A stretch of DNA of 64,000 bases from Halomarinibacterium sp041392205 (GTDB lineage: Bacteria > Bacteroidota > Bacteroidia > Flavobacteriales > Flavobacteriaceae), in contig JAWKMO010000002.1 of NCBI GenBank assembly GCA_041392205.1, positions 372,001-436,000 of the forward strand. Direction: 5' to 3'. Within the stretch, counting starts at the first letter, position 1, and each line of letters opens with the position of its first letter. This document shows positions 35,020 through 42,151 of the stretch, piece by piece. Under the pieces are notes generated by a model. That model saw only the letters and a program-made list of their open reading frames with translations. It had not been told where the DNA came from and searched no databases. The position numbers and the translations under genes were made by a program.

Positions 35020-37458
35020 TTACGTTTTTTTTGAATTATGGTATGTATTTTCTTCGTCTTTTTCTAGTTCCTCAACTTCTTCATCGGTTCCAGGTAAAAT
35101 TTGTAAGGTAGGTTTCTTAAACGTTTGTTTGTTGGCAATACTTCTTTCTAATGAAAGCAATAAGGAAGGGAGTAATAATAAATTGGCTAACATCGCAAAA
35201 AGTAAAGTGGTAGAAACTAATGCTCCTAAGGCTACCGTTCCTCCAAAACTAGAAATGGTAAAAACAGAAAATCCAAAAAATAGGACGATAGAAGTATAGA
35301 ACATACTCACTCCTGTTTCGCGTAAGGCGCCATAAACCGATTTTCGTATTTTCCAGTTATTAGCAATTAATTCTTGACGGTATTTTGCCAAAAAGTGAAT
35401 GGTATCATCTACCGAAATACCAAACGCAATACTAAAAACCAATATGGTGGAAGGTTTTATAGGAACACCCAAAAAGCCCATTAATCCGGCAGTTATAATA
35501 AGGGGGAGTAAGTTGGGGAGTAAGGATATTAAAATCATTCTAAAGCTTCGGAACATCCACGCCATAAATAATGAAATTAAAAGTATGGCTAAGGATAGCG
35601 AAAGCAATAAATTGTTAACCAAATATTTGGTTCCCTTTTCAAAAACAAAAGCCTTTCCTGTAAGGGAAACCGTATAGCGGTCGTTAGGAAAAATCTTTTC
35701 GATTTTAGCGCGAAGATCTTCTTCAATTCTATCAAACCTTTCGGTTTGGGTATCTTTCATAAAAGTAGTAATTCTGGCATATTGACCTGTAGAATCTACA
35801 TAACTTGAAAGCAGGGTGGTATTGTTTGTACTGCTTTTTGCATAGGATAGAATAAAGGTGCGTTCTTGGCTATTGGGGAGTTGATAATATTCAGGATTAT
35901 TATTATAATAAGCCTGTTTGGAATATTTTACCAACTCCACTACGGAAAGTGACTTGGATAACTCTGGAATCTCTTCCATATAATTTTGAAGCGATTCCAT
36001 TCGTTTTAAAGTGGCTAGATTCATGACTCCTTTTTTACGTTTTGTATCAATCAAAACTTCAAGGGGCATAATACCTTCATATTCTTTCTCAAAAAATTTT
36101 ATATCCGCAAAAAAGGGTTTGTCTTTTGGCATGTCTTCAATAAGACTTCCAGAAAGCTTTATATTGTAAATGCCTACAATGCTCGTACATAATAGCAAAA
36201 TAGTTATGCTATAAATTGCGATACGATGGTCTTTTACCATTCGTTCCATCCAAGATACAAACCTACCAATCCATCGTTTATTAAGATGTTTTAAATGTTT
36301 GTATTTAGGGATTGCCATATAACTATACGAAATAGGAATAATAAAAAGGCTTAATAAAAAAATGGCTATAATATTAATGGAAGCAACCGTTCCAAACTCC
36401 TTTAAAAGAGTGCTGTGGGTTAAAATAAAAGTAGCAAAACCCGAAGCCGTGGTGACATTTGTCATTAAGGTAGCATTACCCACTTTTGCAATCACACGTT
36501 GTAATGATTTTGCTTGGTTACCGTGTAATTTTATTTCCTGCTGGTATTTGTTAATTAAAAAAATACAATTTGGGATTCCAATAACAATTATTAAGGGCGG
36601 AATTAAGGCTGTTAGTACGGTAATTTCATAGTGTAGTAATCCTAATACACCAAAAGACCACATAACCCCTATTACCACCGTAAGTGTAGATATAAAAGTG
36701 GCTCTAAAAGATCGAAAGAAAAAGAAAAATATGAGGGAGGTTACCAATAATGCAGCGGCAATAAACCAACGAATTTCGTCTATTATATTTTGCGAATTTA
36801 GGGTGCGGATATAAGGCATCCCAGAAGTATGCACTTTTATAGAAGTTTCTGCCTCAAAGGTTTCAATTAACGGAATTAAATTATTAATTATGAAATCCCT
36901 CCTGGCTGCAGTATTTACAATTTCCTTTTTTAGGTAGATAGCGGTACGAACCGATTCTTTATTAGGACTGTATACCAATCCTTCATAAAAGGGAAGTTTA
37001 TTAAAGAGTTCGTATTTATATCGTGCCAGTTTTTTTGAATCAACTATCGAATCATTTATAAATGGGACTAACTGAAAAGCAGCGGAGTCTTCTTGTTTTT
37101 CTAATTTTTGAATTGTACCTATGGAAAGCGATAATTCTACCTCTTTAAAAGCAGCAAGATCTTTTGAAAGTTGGATCCAAGCGTTAAAGTTTTTTGGGTG
37201 AAATAAAGAGGAATCCTTTACTCCCATGATAATTAAATTTCCCTCCTCCCCAAAGGTGCTTAAAAATTGCTGGTATTCTTCGTTGTAGATATGGTCATCG
37301 GGTAATAGATTTGCCTCGGTGTAGGTAAATCGCATATTTTTCCATTGAAGCGCAAAGAAAATAGTGGTAGCTACAATAAAAATGATAAGAAGTATTCTGT
37401 TGCGTAATATAAAACGGGCAACGGCACTCCAAAAACCGATACTAAAAAGTTTGTTCAA
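35020..37458 (-). CDS. RND-superfamily exporter (MMPL/SSD type)
   Basis: Integral membrane protein of 812 residues with the twofold RND layout: helix 1 (about 20-37), a large external domain (45-225), five helices (about 228-380), and the second copy with a loop (430-620) and five helices (620-790). The SSD-like helices read PPLIIVIGIPNCIFLINKYQQE and AFGISVDDTIHFLAKYRQE; the aspartates in GISVDDTIHF match proton-relay positions. This is the MMPL/patched/COG1033 branch, which exports lipids, hopanoids or large molecules and needs no obligatory adaptor; no MFP or channel gene is adjacent. Start TTG 37458 (NKLFSIGFW); no ATG fits. A TACCTTTG element lies upstream. Confidence 0.88.
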   Translation of the reverse strand: MNKLFSIGFWSAVARFILRNRILLIIFIVATTIFFALQWKNMRFTYTEANLLPDDHIYNEEYQQFLSTFGEEGNLIIMGVKDSSLFHPKNFNAWIQLSKDLAAFKEVELSLSIGTIQKLEKQEDSAAFQLVPFINDSIVDSKKLARYKYELFNKLPFYEGLVYSPNKESVRTAIYLKKEIVNTAARRDFIINNLIPLIETFEAETSIKVHTSGMPYIRTLNSQNIIDEIRWFIAAALLVTSLIFFFFFRSFRATFISTLTVVIGVMWSFGVLGLLHYEITVLTALIPPLIIVIGIPNCIFLINKYQQEIKLHGNQAKSLQRVIAKVGNATLMTNVTTASGFATFILTHSTLLKEFGTVASINIIAIFLLSLFIIPISYSYMAIPKYKHLKHLNKRWIGRFVSWMERMVKDHRIAIYSITILLLCTSIVGIYNIKLSGSLIEDMPKDKPFFADIKFFEKEYEGIMPLEVLIDTKRKKGVMNLATLKRMESLQNYMEEIPELSKSLSVVELVKYSKQAYYNNNPEYYQLPNSQERTFILSYAKSSTNNTTLLSSYVDSTGQYARITTFMKDTQTERFDRIEEDLRAKIEKIFPNDRYTVSLTGKAFVFEKGTKYLVNNLLLSLSLAILLISLFMAWMFRSFRMILISLLPNLLPLIITAGLMGFLGVPIKPSTILVFSIAFGISVDDTIHFLAKYRQELIANNWKIRKSVYGALRETGVSMFYTSIVLFFGFSVFTISSFGGTVALGALVSTTLLFAMLANLLLLPSLLLSLERSIANKQTFKKPTLQILPGTDEEVEELEKDEENTYHNSKKT

Positions 37459-37480
37459 AAAAGAGTCCTTAAAATTGCTG

Positions 37481-37488
37481 CAAAGGTA
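37481..37488 (-). promoter_or_regulatory. Candidate -7 promoter element for the MMPL exporter
   Basis: Minus-strand TACCTTTG, exact TAnnTTTG, 22 bp before the TTG start at 37458, which supports that start. Confidence 0.45.
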
Positions 37489-37633
37489 TTAAAATACAAA
37501 GGATTGAAAAGGAATAGATAGGTTATTAATTTAAAAAAAATCAATAAAAAATATCCTCTTTGAAGTGCCTGTGCTCAAATTACTTTGGCGGCTAAGGAGG
37601 AAGTTAGTTCAACTTTTAGGATAAGTATATTTC

Positions 37634-38188
37634 TTACACCTTCATAATTTCGGCTTCTTTTTTGGCCAAAATTGCGTCAATTTTTTGAATGTGCTCATCG
37701 GTCAATTTTTGAATATCAACTTCCAAGCTTTTCTTTAAATCTTCAGAGATGTCTAATTTTTTAATATCGTTGTTGGCGTTTTTACGATCATTACGAACTC
37801 CAATTTTAGCATCTTCTGCTTCTGCTTTAGCTTGTTTGGCAAGTTCTCTTCGACGTTCTTCGGTTAAAGGAGGGACATTAATAATAATACTTTCGCCATT
37901 ATTCATAGGATTAAAACCTAGATTGGCTATTTGAATCCCTTTTTCAATTTCTTGTATCATTTGTTTTTCCCAAGGTTGGATGGTAATAGTCATTCCGTCT
38001 GGGGTATTAATATTGGCCACTTGCCCTAGCGGGGTTGGGCTTCCATAATAATTTACCATAACCCCACTTAGCATGGCAGGGGAAGCTTTTCCAGCTCTTA
38101 TGGTAGCTAATTTTTTTTCAAGGTGCACTAGTGCGCTTTTCATCGCCTCTTCGGTACTGTCTAGTATAAATTGAATTTCGTCTTCCAT
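37634..38188 (-). CDS. frr: Ribosome recycling factor
   Basis: Releases ribosomes from mRNA after termination together with EF-G. 184 residues, normal length (185). Signatures: MKSALVHLEKKLATIRAGKASPAML (first helix of the three-helix bundle), GVMVNYYGSPTPLGQVANINTPD, the TITIQPWEKQMI segment, and the C-terminal helices with TEERRRELAKQAKAEAEDAKIGVRNDRKNANNDIKK. Follows pyrH by 37 bp in the usual pyrH-frr arrangement, so likely co-transcribed. Confidence 0.97.
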   Translation of the reverse strand: MEDEIQFILDSTEEAMKSALVHLEKKLATIRAGKASPAMLSGVMVNYYGSPTPLGQVANINTPDGMTITIQPWEKQMIQEIEKGIQIANLGFNPMNNGESIIINVPPLTEERRRELAKQAKAEAEDAKIGVRNDRKNANNDIKKLDISEDLKKSLEVDIQKLTDEHIQKIDAILAKKEAEIMKV

Positions 38189-38225
38189 GGTATTTTTTTA
38201 AAGTATTGGCAAATATTAGACCAAA

Positions 38226-38933
38226 TTATAAGTTCACTTTGGTCCCTACTTTTTCTCCAGAAACTACTTTAAGTAGATTTCCTTTTGTGTTCATATCGAA
38301 AACGATAATAGGGAGTTCGTTTTCTTGACTTAATGTAAAAGCGGTAGTGTCCATTACTTTTAAGCCTTTTCTTAATACATCATCAAAAGTAATAAAATCG
38401 AATTTTGTAGCACTACTGTCTTTTTCTGGGTCGCTGGTGTAAATACCATCTACCCTTGTTCCTTTTAAAATTACATCGGCGCCCACTTCAATGGCACGTA
38501 ACACTGCAGCAGAATCGGTCGTGAAATAAGGATTTCCTGTTCCACCTCCAAAGATAACGACACGCCCTTTTTCGAGATGCCGAATAGCTCTTCTACGAAT
38601 AAACGGTTCTGCCACTTCATCCATTTTAATGGCGCTTTGTAAACGGGTTTGCACCCCTTCATTTTCTAAAGCACTCTGTAAAGCAAGTCCATTAATTACA
38701 GTGGCAAGCATGCCCATATGGTCTCCTTGAACACGGTCCATACCACCACTTACTCCTGAAACCCCTCTGAAGATATTACCACCACCTATCACGATAGCCA
38801 CTTGCACTCCTTTTGAAACAATTGCTTTAATTTCGTCTGCGTATTCCTGAAGTCTTACAGGGTCAATACCGTATAGTTGTTGGCCCATTAGGGCTTCGCC
38901 AGAGAGCTTGAGTAATATTCTTTTGTATTGCAT
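38226..38933 (-). CDS. pyrH: UMP kinase
   Basis: Phosphorylates UMP to UDP for pyrimidine nucleotide supply; bacterial hexameric amino-acid-kinase fold. 235 residues starting MQYKRILLKLSGEALMG, with VAIVIGGGNIFRG, the GGMDRVQGDHMGMLATVINGLALQ UMP/GTP-binding part, VVIFGGGTGNPYFTTDSAAVLRAIE, and the ATP-loop VILKGTRVDGIYTSDP. I start at ATG 38933; the TTG at 38954 would add seven unconserved residues and overlap the TATTTTTG promoter element. Operon with frr downstream; separated from tsf by a terminator. Confidence 0.96.
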   Translation of the reverse strand: MQYKRILLKLSGEALMGQQLYGIDPVRLQEYADEIKAIVSKGVQVAIVIGGGNIFRGVSGVSGGMDRVQGDHMGMLATVINGLALQSALENEGVQTRLQSAIKMDEVAEPFIRRRAIRHLEKGRVVIFGGGTGNPYFTTDSAAVLRAIEVGADVILKGTRVDGIYTSDPEKDSSATKFDFITFDDVLRKGLKVMDTTAFTLSQENELPIIVFDMNTKGNLLKVVSGEKVGTKVNL

Positions 38934-38951
38934 AGTGGTAGTTTCCTTTAG

Positions 38952-38959
38952 CAAAAATA
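38952..38959 (-). promoter_or_regulatory. Candidate -7 promoter element for pyrH-frr
   Basis: Minus-strand TATTTTTG, exact TAnnTTTG, 18 bp before the pyrH ATG, between the tsf terminator and the gene. Confidence 0.5.
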
Positions 38960-38989
38960 AATAAAATTTATGATGAATTGTGTCAAAAT

Positions 38990-39026
38990 AAAAACCGCTT
39001 GAGTAATAATTACTAAAGCGGTTTTT
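38990..39026 (-). terminator. Terminator after tsf
   Basis: Perfect 11-bp outer stem (38990-39000 with 39016-39026) and a nested 5-bp inner stem (39002-39006 with 39010-39014); T-rich 3' foot on the minus strand. It separates tsf from pyrH. Confidence 0.85.
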
Positions 39027-39050
39027 AAAAAGTTGTTTAATTATTAGTTT

Positions 39051-40019
39051 TTAAACTAATGAAATTCTTTCAAAACGAACCACACTTACATCGCCTTTGT
39101 TAGCAACATATTGTGCTACGTTAAGCTTATCATCCATAATAAAATTTTGATCCAGCAAGCATTTCTCTTGATCTAGCGTAGTGTTATCTGAAATAAAACG
39201 CTCCAATTTTCCGGGAAGAATTTTATCCCAAATTTGTTCTGGCTTGCCTTCTGCTTTAAGTTCCGCCTTTAGCATTTCTTCGGCTTCTGCAATAACAGCA
39301 TCTGTTAATTGCATTCTTGAGATGTATTTAGGAACATTTTTTAATGTCTTCCCTAATCTTCCCAATTCAATATTTTCTTTTTCTATTACAGCGATTCTTG
39401 CTTCGGTTTCTGAAGCCACAAAAGCAGGATCAAAATCTTTGTAAGAAAGGGTTGTAGCTCCCATAGAAGCAACTTGCATAGAAACATTTTTAGCCACTTC
39501 GGCGGCACCTTCAAAAGGTTTTGAAAGCCCTACTAAAGCGCCAATCTTATTTCCATGAATATAAGATCCTACAAAAGGAGCTTCTAAGGTTTTGAAACCT
39601 CCAATTTCAATTTTTTCACCAATAACTCCTGTTTGTTCTGTACATTTTTCTTGAACAGTCATTCCATTTTCATATTCAGCTGCTAAAAATTCTTCTAAAG
39701 TAGCCGTTTGCAACGCAATTTCTGCCATTTTATGTGCCATAGCAACATACGAATCATTTTTTGCTACAAAGTCTGTTTCGCAGTTTAAGGAAACAATTAC
39801 TCCTTTGGTAGCGTCTTGGTTTACTTTTGCAATTACGGCCCCTTCGCTAGAGTCTCTATCGGCTCTTTTTTCGGCAATTTTTTGTCCTTTTTTTCGTAGG
39901 ATTTCAATTGCTTTGTCGAAGTCTCCTTCGGCTTCCACCAATGCTTTTTTGCAATCCATCATTCCGGCTCCGGTTTTTTGTCTTAAGTCGTTTACCTGTG
40001 CGGCGGTTATTTGTACCAT
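39051..40019 (-). CDS. tsf: Translation elongation factor Ts
   Basis: Nucleotide exchange factor for EF-Tu. 322 residues beginning MVQITAAQVNDLRQKTGAGMMDCKKALVEAEGDFDKAIEILRKKG, the UBA-like N-terminal module, followed by the core dimer-like domains (VSLNCETDFVAKNDSYVAMA near 75-95, GAFVGSYIHGNKIGALVGL near 155). It is longer than Escherichia coli EF-Ts (283) because of an insertion near 205-270, common in this phylum. The start is ATG 40019; an upstream TTG would add three residues only. It follows rpsB on the same strand but a hairpin with T-run lies between. Confidence 0.96.
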   Translation of the reverse strand: MVQITAAQVNDLRQKTGAGMMDCKKALVEAEGDFDKAIEILRKKGQKIAEKRADRDSSEGAVIAKVNQDATKGVIVSLNCETDFVAKNDSYVAMAHKMAEIALQTATLEEFLAAEYENGMTVQEKCTEQTGVIGEKIEIGGFKTLEAPFVGSYIHGNKIGALVGLSKPFEGAAEVAKNVSMQVASMGATTLSYKDFDPAFVASETEARIAVIEKENIELGRLGKTLKNVPKYISRMQLTDAVIAEAEEMLKAELKAEGKPEQIWDKILPGKLERFISDNTTLDQEKCLLDQNFIMDDKLNVAQYVANKGDVSVVRFERISLV

Positions 40020-40045
40020 CGTTTTCAAGTTTTTTTGGGTTTAAA

Positions 40046-40093
40046 AAAAAGTCGTTACAAGATATTCCAAAAGAATAAAGGCAACGACTTTTT
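40046..40093 (-). terminator. Hairpin terminator between rpsB and tsf
   Basis: 11-bp perfect stem (40046-40056 with 40083-40093), 26-base loop, T-run on the minus strand. It could attenuate rather than fully stop transcription into tsf. Confidence 0.7.
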
Positions 40094-40114
40094 AAAGATT
40101 ATGATTTTGTTATA

Positions 40115-40912
40115 TTATTCTTCTTCGTTGCTGGCAGGAACTGCTACACTAGCTCTTTTTCTAGCCGATTTTTTTACCTCTGTAACGTCATCTTCGTTTT
40201 CATCATCTTCAGCTTTTCCAGATTTTCTTTCGGTTAAGCCTTCAGCAATGGCAGTAGTGACACTACTGATGATTTTTTCAATAGATTTTGAAGCATCATC
40301 ATTGGATGGGATTACGTAATCTATAGAACGTGGGTCACTATTGGTATCTACCATAGCAAAAATAGGGATATTCAATTTTTGCGCTTCTTTTACAGCAATG
40401 TGTTCACGAGTTGTATCTACAATAAATAGTGCTCCAGGAAGACGACTCATATCGGTAATAGAACCTAAGTTTTTTTCCAATTTTGCACGGAGACGATCTA
40501 CCGCTAATCTTTCTTTTTTGGAGAGCGTGTTAAAGGTACCATCTTGCTTCATTCTATCGATAGAGGCCATCTTTTTAACAGCTTTACGAATGGTAACAAA
40601 GTTGGTTAACATTCCGCCGGGCCATCTTTCGGTAATGTAAGGCATATTGGCATTTTTTGCTTTTTCTGCAACGATGTCTTTTGCCTGTTTCTTGGTTGCT
40701 ACAAAAAGAACTTTACGACCACTAGCCGCAATTTTTTTTAGAGCCTCGTTAGCCTCTTCTAGTTTTGCAGCTGTTTTGTATAGGTTGATGATGTGGATTC
40801 CATTTCGCTCCATATAGATGTAGGGAGCCATATTGGGATTCCATTTACGGGTAAGGTGTCCAAAGTGAACACCAGCGTCAAGTAATTCCTTGACAGATGT
40901 GTTTTTTGCCAT
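40115..40912 (-). CDS. rpsB: 30S ribosomal protein S2
   Basis: Small-subunit protein that binds late near the head-platform junction, needed for S1 docking in many bacteria. 265 residues. Family signatures: LLDAGVHFGHLTRKWNPNMAPYIYMERNGIHIINLYKT at residues 11-47, VLFVATKKQAKDIV, YITERWPGGMLTNFVTIRKAV, LPGALFIVDTTREHIAVKEAQKLNIPIFAMVDTNSDP. The last 35 residues form an acidic then basic tail (EDDENEDDVTEVKKSARKR..), beyond the conserved fold. Followed by tsf (after the hairpin), the usual neighbour. Confidence 0.97.
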   Translation of the reverse strand: MAKNTSVKELLDAGVHFGHLTRKWNPNMAPYIYMERNGIHIINLYKTAAKLEEANEALKKIAASGRKVLFVATKKQAKDIVAEKAKNANMPYITERWPGGMLTNFVTIRKAVKKMASIDRMKQDGTFNTLSKKERLAVDRLRAKLEKNLGSITDMSRLPGALFIVDTTREHIAVKEAQKLNIPIFAMVDTNSDPRSIDYVIPSNDDASKSIEKIISSVTTAIAEGLTERKSGKAEDDENEDDVTEVKKSARKRASVAVPASNEEE

Positions 40913-41058
40913 TTTGTTTTTAGTTTACGTTCTGTAATAATAGATAGCAATCTTTCTGAATTTCAGACTTGATTTAGATGCTAAACTAATATCCCTTCCG
41001 GCAAAGGATGAGATTAACAGCTTGATTAATAATAAAATATGAACTTAGTATAACAAGA

Positions 41059-41085
41059 TTGGGTATCTCGGGATGAGATACCCAA
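41059..41085. other. Perfect 11-bp hairpin between rpsI and rpsB
   Basis: Stem 41059-41069 with 41075-41085, loop of five, beginning 15 bp after the rpsI stop and ending about 147 bp before rpsB. There is no T-run on either strand, so it may be a transcript-end stabiliser, a weak terminator or part of an rpsB leader. Confidence 0.6.
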
Positions 41086-41099
41086 ACAAGTTGAAAATA

Positions 41100-41486
41100 T
41101 TAACGTTTAGAGAACTGGAATTTCTTACGAGCTTTCTTCTGACCAAATTTCTTACGTTCTACCATTCTTGGGTCTCTGGTAAGTAATCCTTCAGGCTTTA
41201 AAATTCCTCTGTTTTCTTCATTTACTTCGCACATGGCACGAGCAATAGCTAAACGTACTGCCTCTGCTTGCCCTGTGATACCACCGCCGTATACGTTTAC
41301 TTTAATATCAAAGTCTTTTTCGTTATTAGTTAACGCTAAAGGCTGTTGCACTTTGTAACGTAGGGTTGGGGTAGTAAAGTAATTTTCAAATTCGCGGTTG
41401 TTGATGGTAATGTTCCCTTTTCCTTTTGTAAGGTATACACGAGCCACAGCGGTTTTTCTTCTTCCTATTTTGTGAATTGTCTCCAT
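41100..41486 (-). CDS. rpsI: 30S ribosomal protein S9
   Basis: Small-subunit protein whose C-terminal tail reaches the P-site tRNA. 128 residues with the family pattern: HKIGRRKTAVARVYLTKGKGNITINNRE, the GGGITGQAEAVRLAIARAMCEVN helix and the basic C-terminal tail RMVERKKFGQKKARKKFQFSKR ending in the conserved SKR. It follows rplM directly (rplM ends at 41486, overlapping by one base), the universal rplM-rpsI pair. Confidence 0.98.
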   Translation of the reverse strand: METIHKIGRRKTAVARVYLTKGKGNITINNREFENYFTTPTLRYKVQQPLALTNNEKDFDIKVNVYGGGITGQAEAVRLAIARAMCEVNEENRGILKPEGLLTRDPRMVERKKFGQKKARKKFQFSKR

Positions 41487-41941
41487 TACTTAGCTTGGTT
41501 AAGGTTAATTACTTTAGGTTTTTGAGCTTCTTGACCGTGCTCTGCACCAGAGTATACTTTAAGATTTCTAAAAAGTGCTGCCCCTAATTTGTTTTTAGGT
41601 AACATTCCTTTTACTGCTTTTTCTACCAATCGGGTAGGATCTTTAGCATACATTTCTTGTGCACTTAACGTACGTTGTCCTCCAGGATATCCTGTATGGC
41701 GGACATACGTTTTGGAATCCCACTTTTTACCGGTTAAATTAATTTTACTAGCGTTGGTAACAATCACATTATCTCCACAATCTACATGAGGCGTATAATT
41801 TGGCTTGTTTTTTCCACGAAGCATTTTAGCCACTTCGCTGGCAAGACGACCCAATGCTTGGCCGTCCGCATCTACCAATACCCATTCTTTGTTAACGGTA
41901 TTTTTGTTGGCAGATACTGTTTTGTAACTTAATGTATCCAT
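41486..41941 (-). CDS. rplM: 50S ribosomal protein L13
   Basis: Early-assembly large-subunit protein. 151 residues: VSANKNTVNKEWVLVDADGQALGRLASEVAKMLRGKNKPNYTPHVDCGDNVIVTNA, then KTYVRHTGYPGGQRTLSAQEMYAKDPTRLVEKAVKGMLPKNKLG and FRNLKVYSGAEHGQEAQKP, all typical of L13. First gene of rplM-rpsI with a good upstream promoter (TTG-19 bp-TACATTTG). Confidence 0.98.
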   Translation of the reverse strand: MDTLSYKTVSANKNTVNKEWVLVDADGQALGRLASEVAKMLRGKNKPNYTPHVDCGDNVIVTNASKINLTGKKWDSKTYVRHTGYPGGQRTLSAQEMYAKDPTRLVEKAVKGMLPKNKLGAALFRNLKVYSGAEHGQEAQKPKVINLNQAK

Positions 41942-41995
41942 TAGTTTTTTGTCAAAATAGTTAATAAATCATTGAAATCCTCTCTAAGAGGGGTG

Positions 41996-42025
41996 CAAAT
42001 GTAATGCTATTTATTTGAAAAACAA
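41996..42025 (-). promoter_or_regulatory. Promoter for rplM-rpsI
   Basis: On the minus strand TTG (42025-42023), 19-bp spacer, TACATTTG (42003-41996): a full match to the Bacteroidota consensus, the clearest promoter in the window. Leader of about 50 bases to rplM. Confidence 0.75.
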
Positions 42026-42151
42026 ATGCCCAAATTGTTTTTTTAATGCCTGTTAAAAACGTTAAAATTCTCTTAATTAATCCAGTTAACTGTCACATGC
42101 AAACGTACTTTTAGTCTATTAAAACATCAATCAAACCACAACTAACTACCC

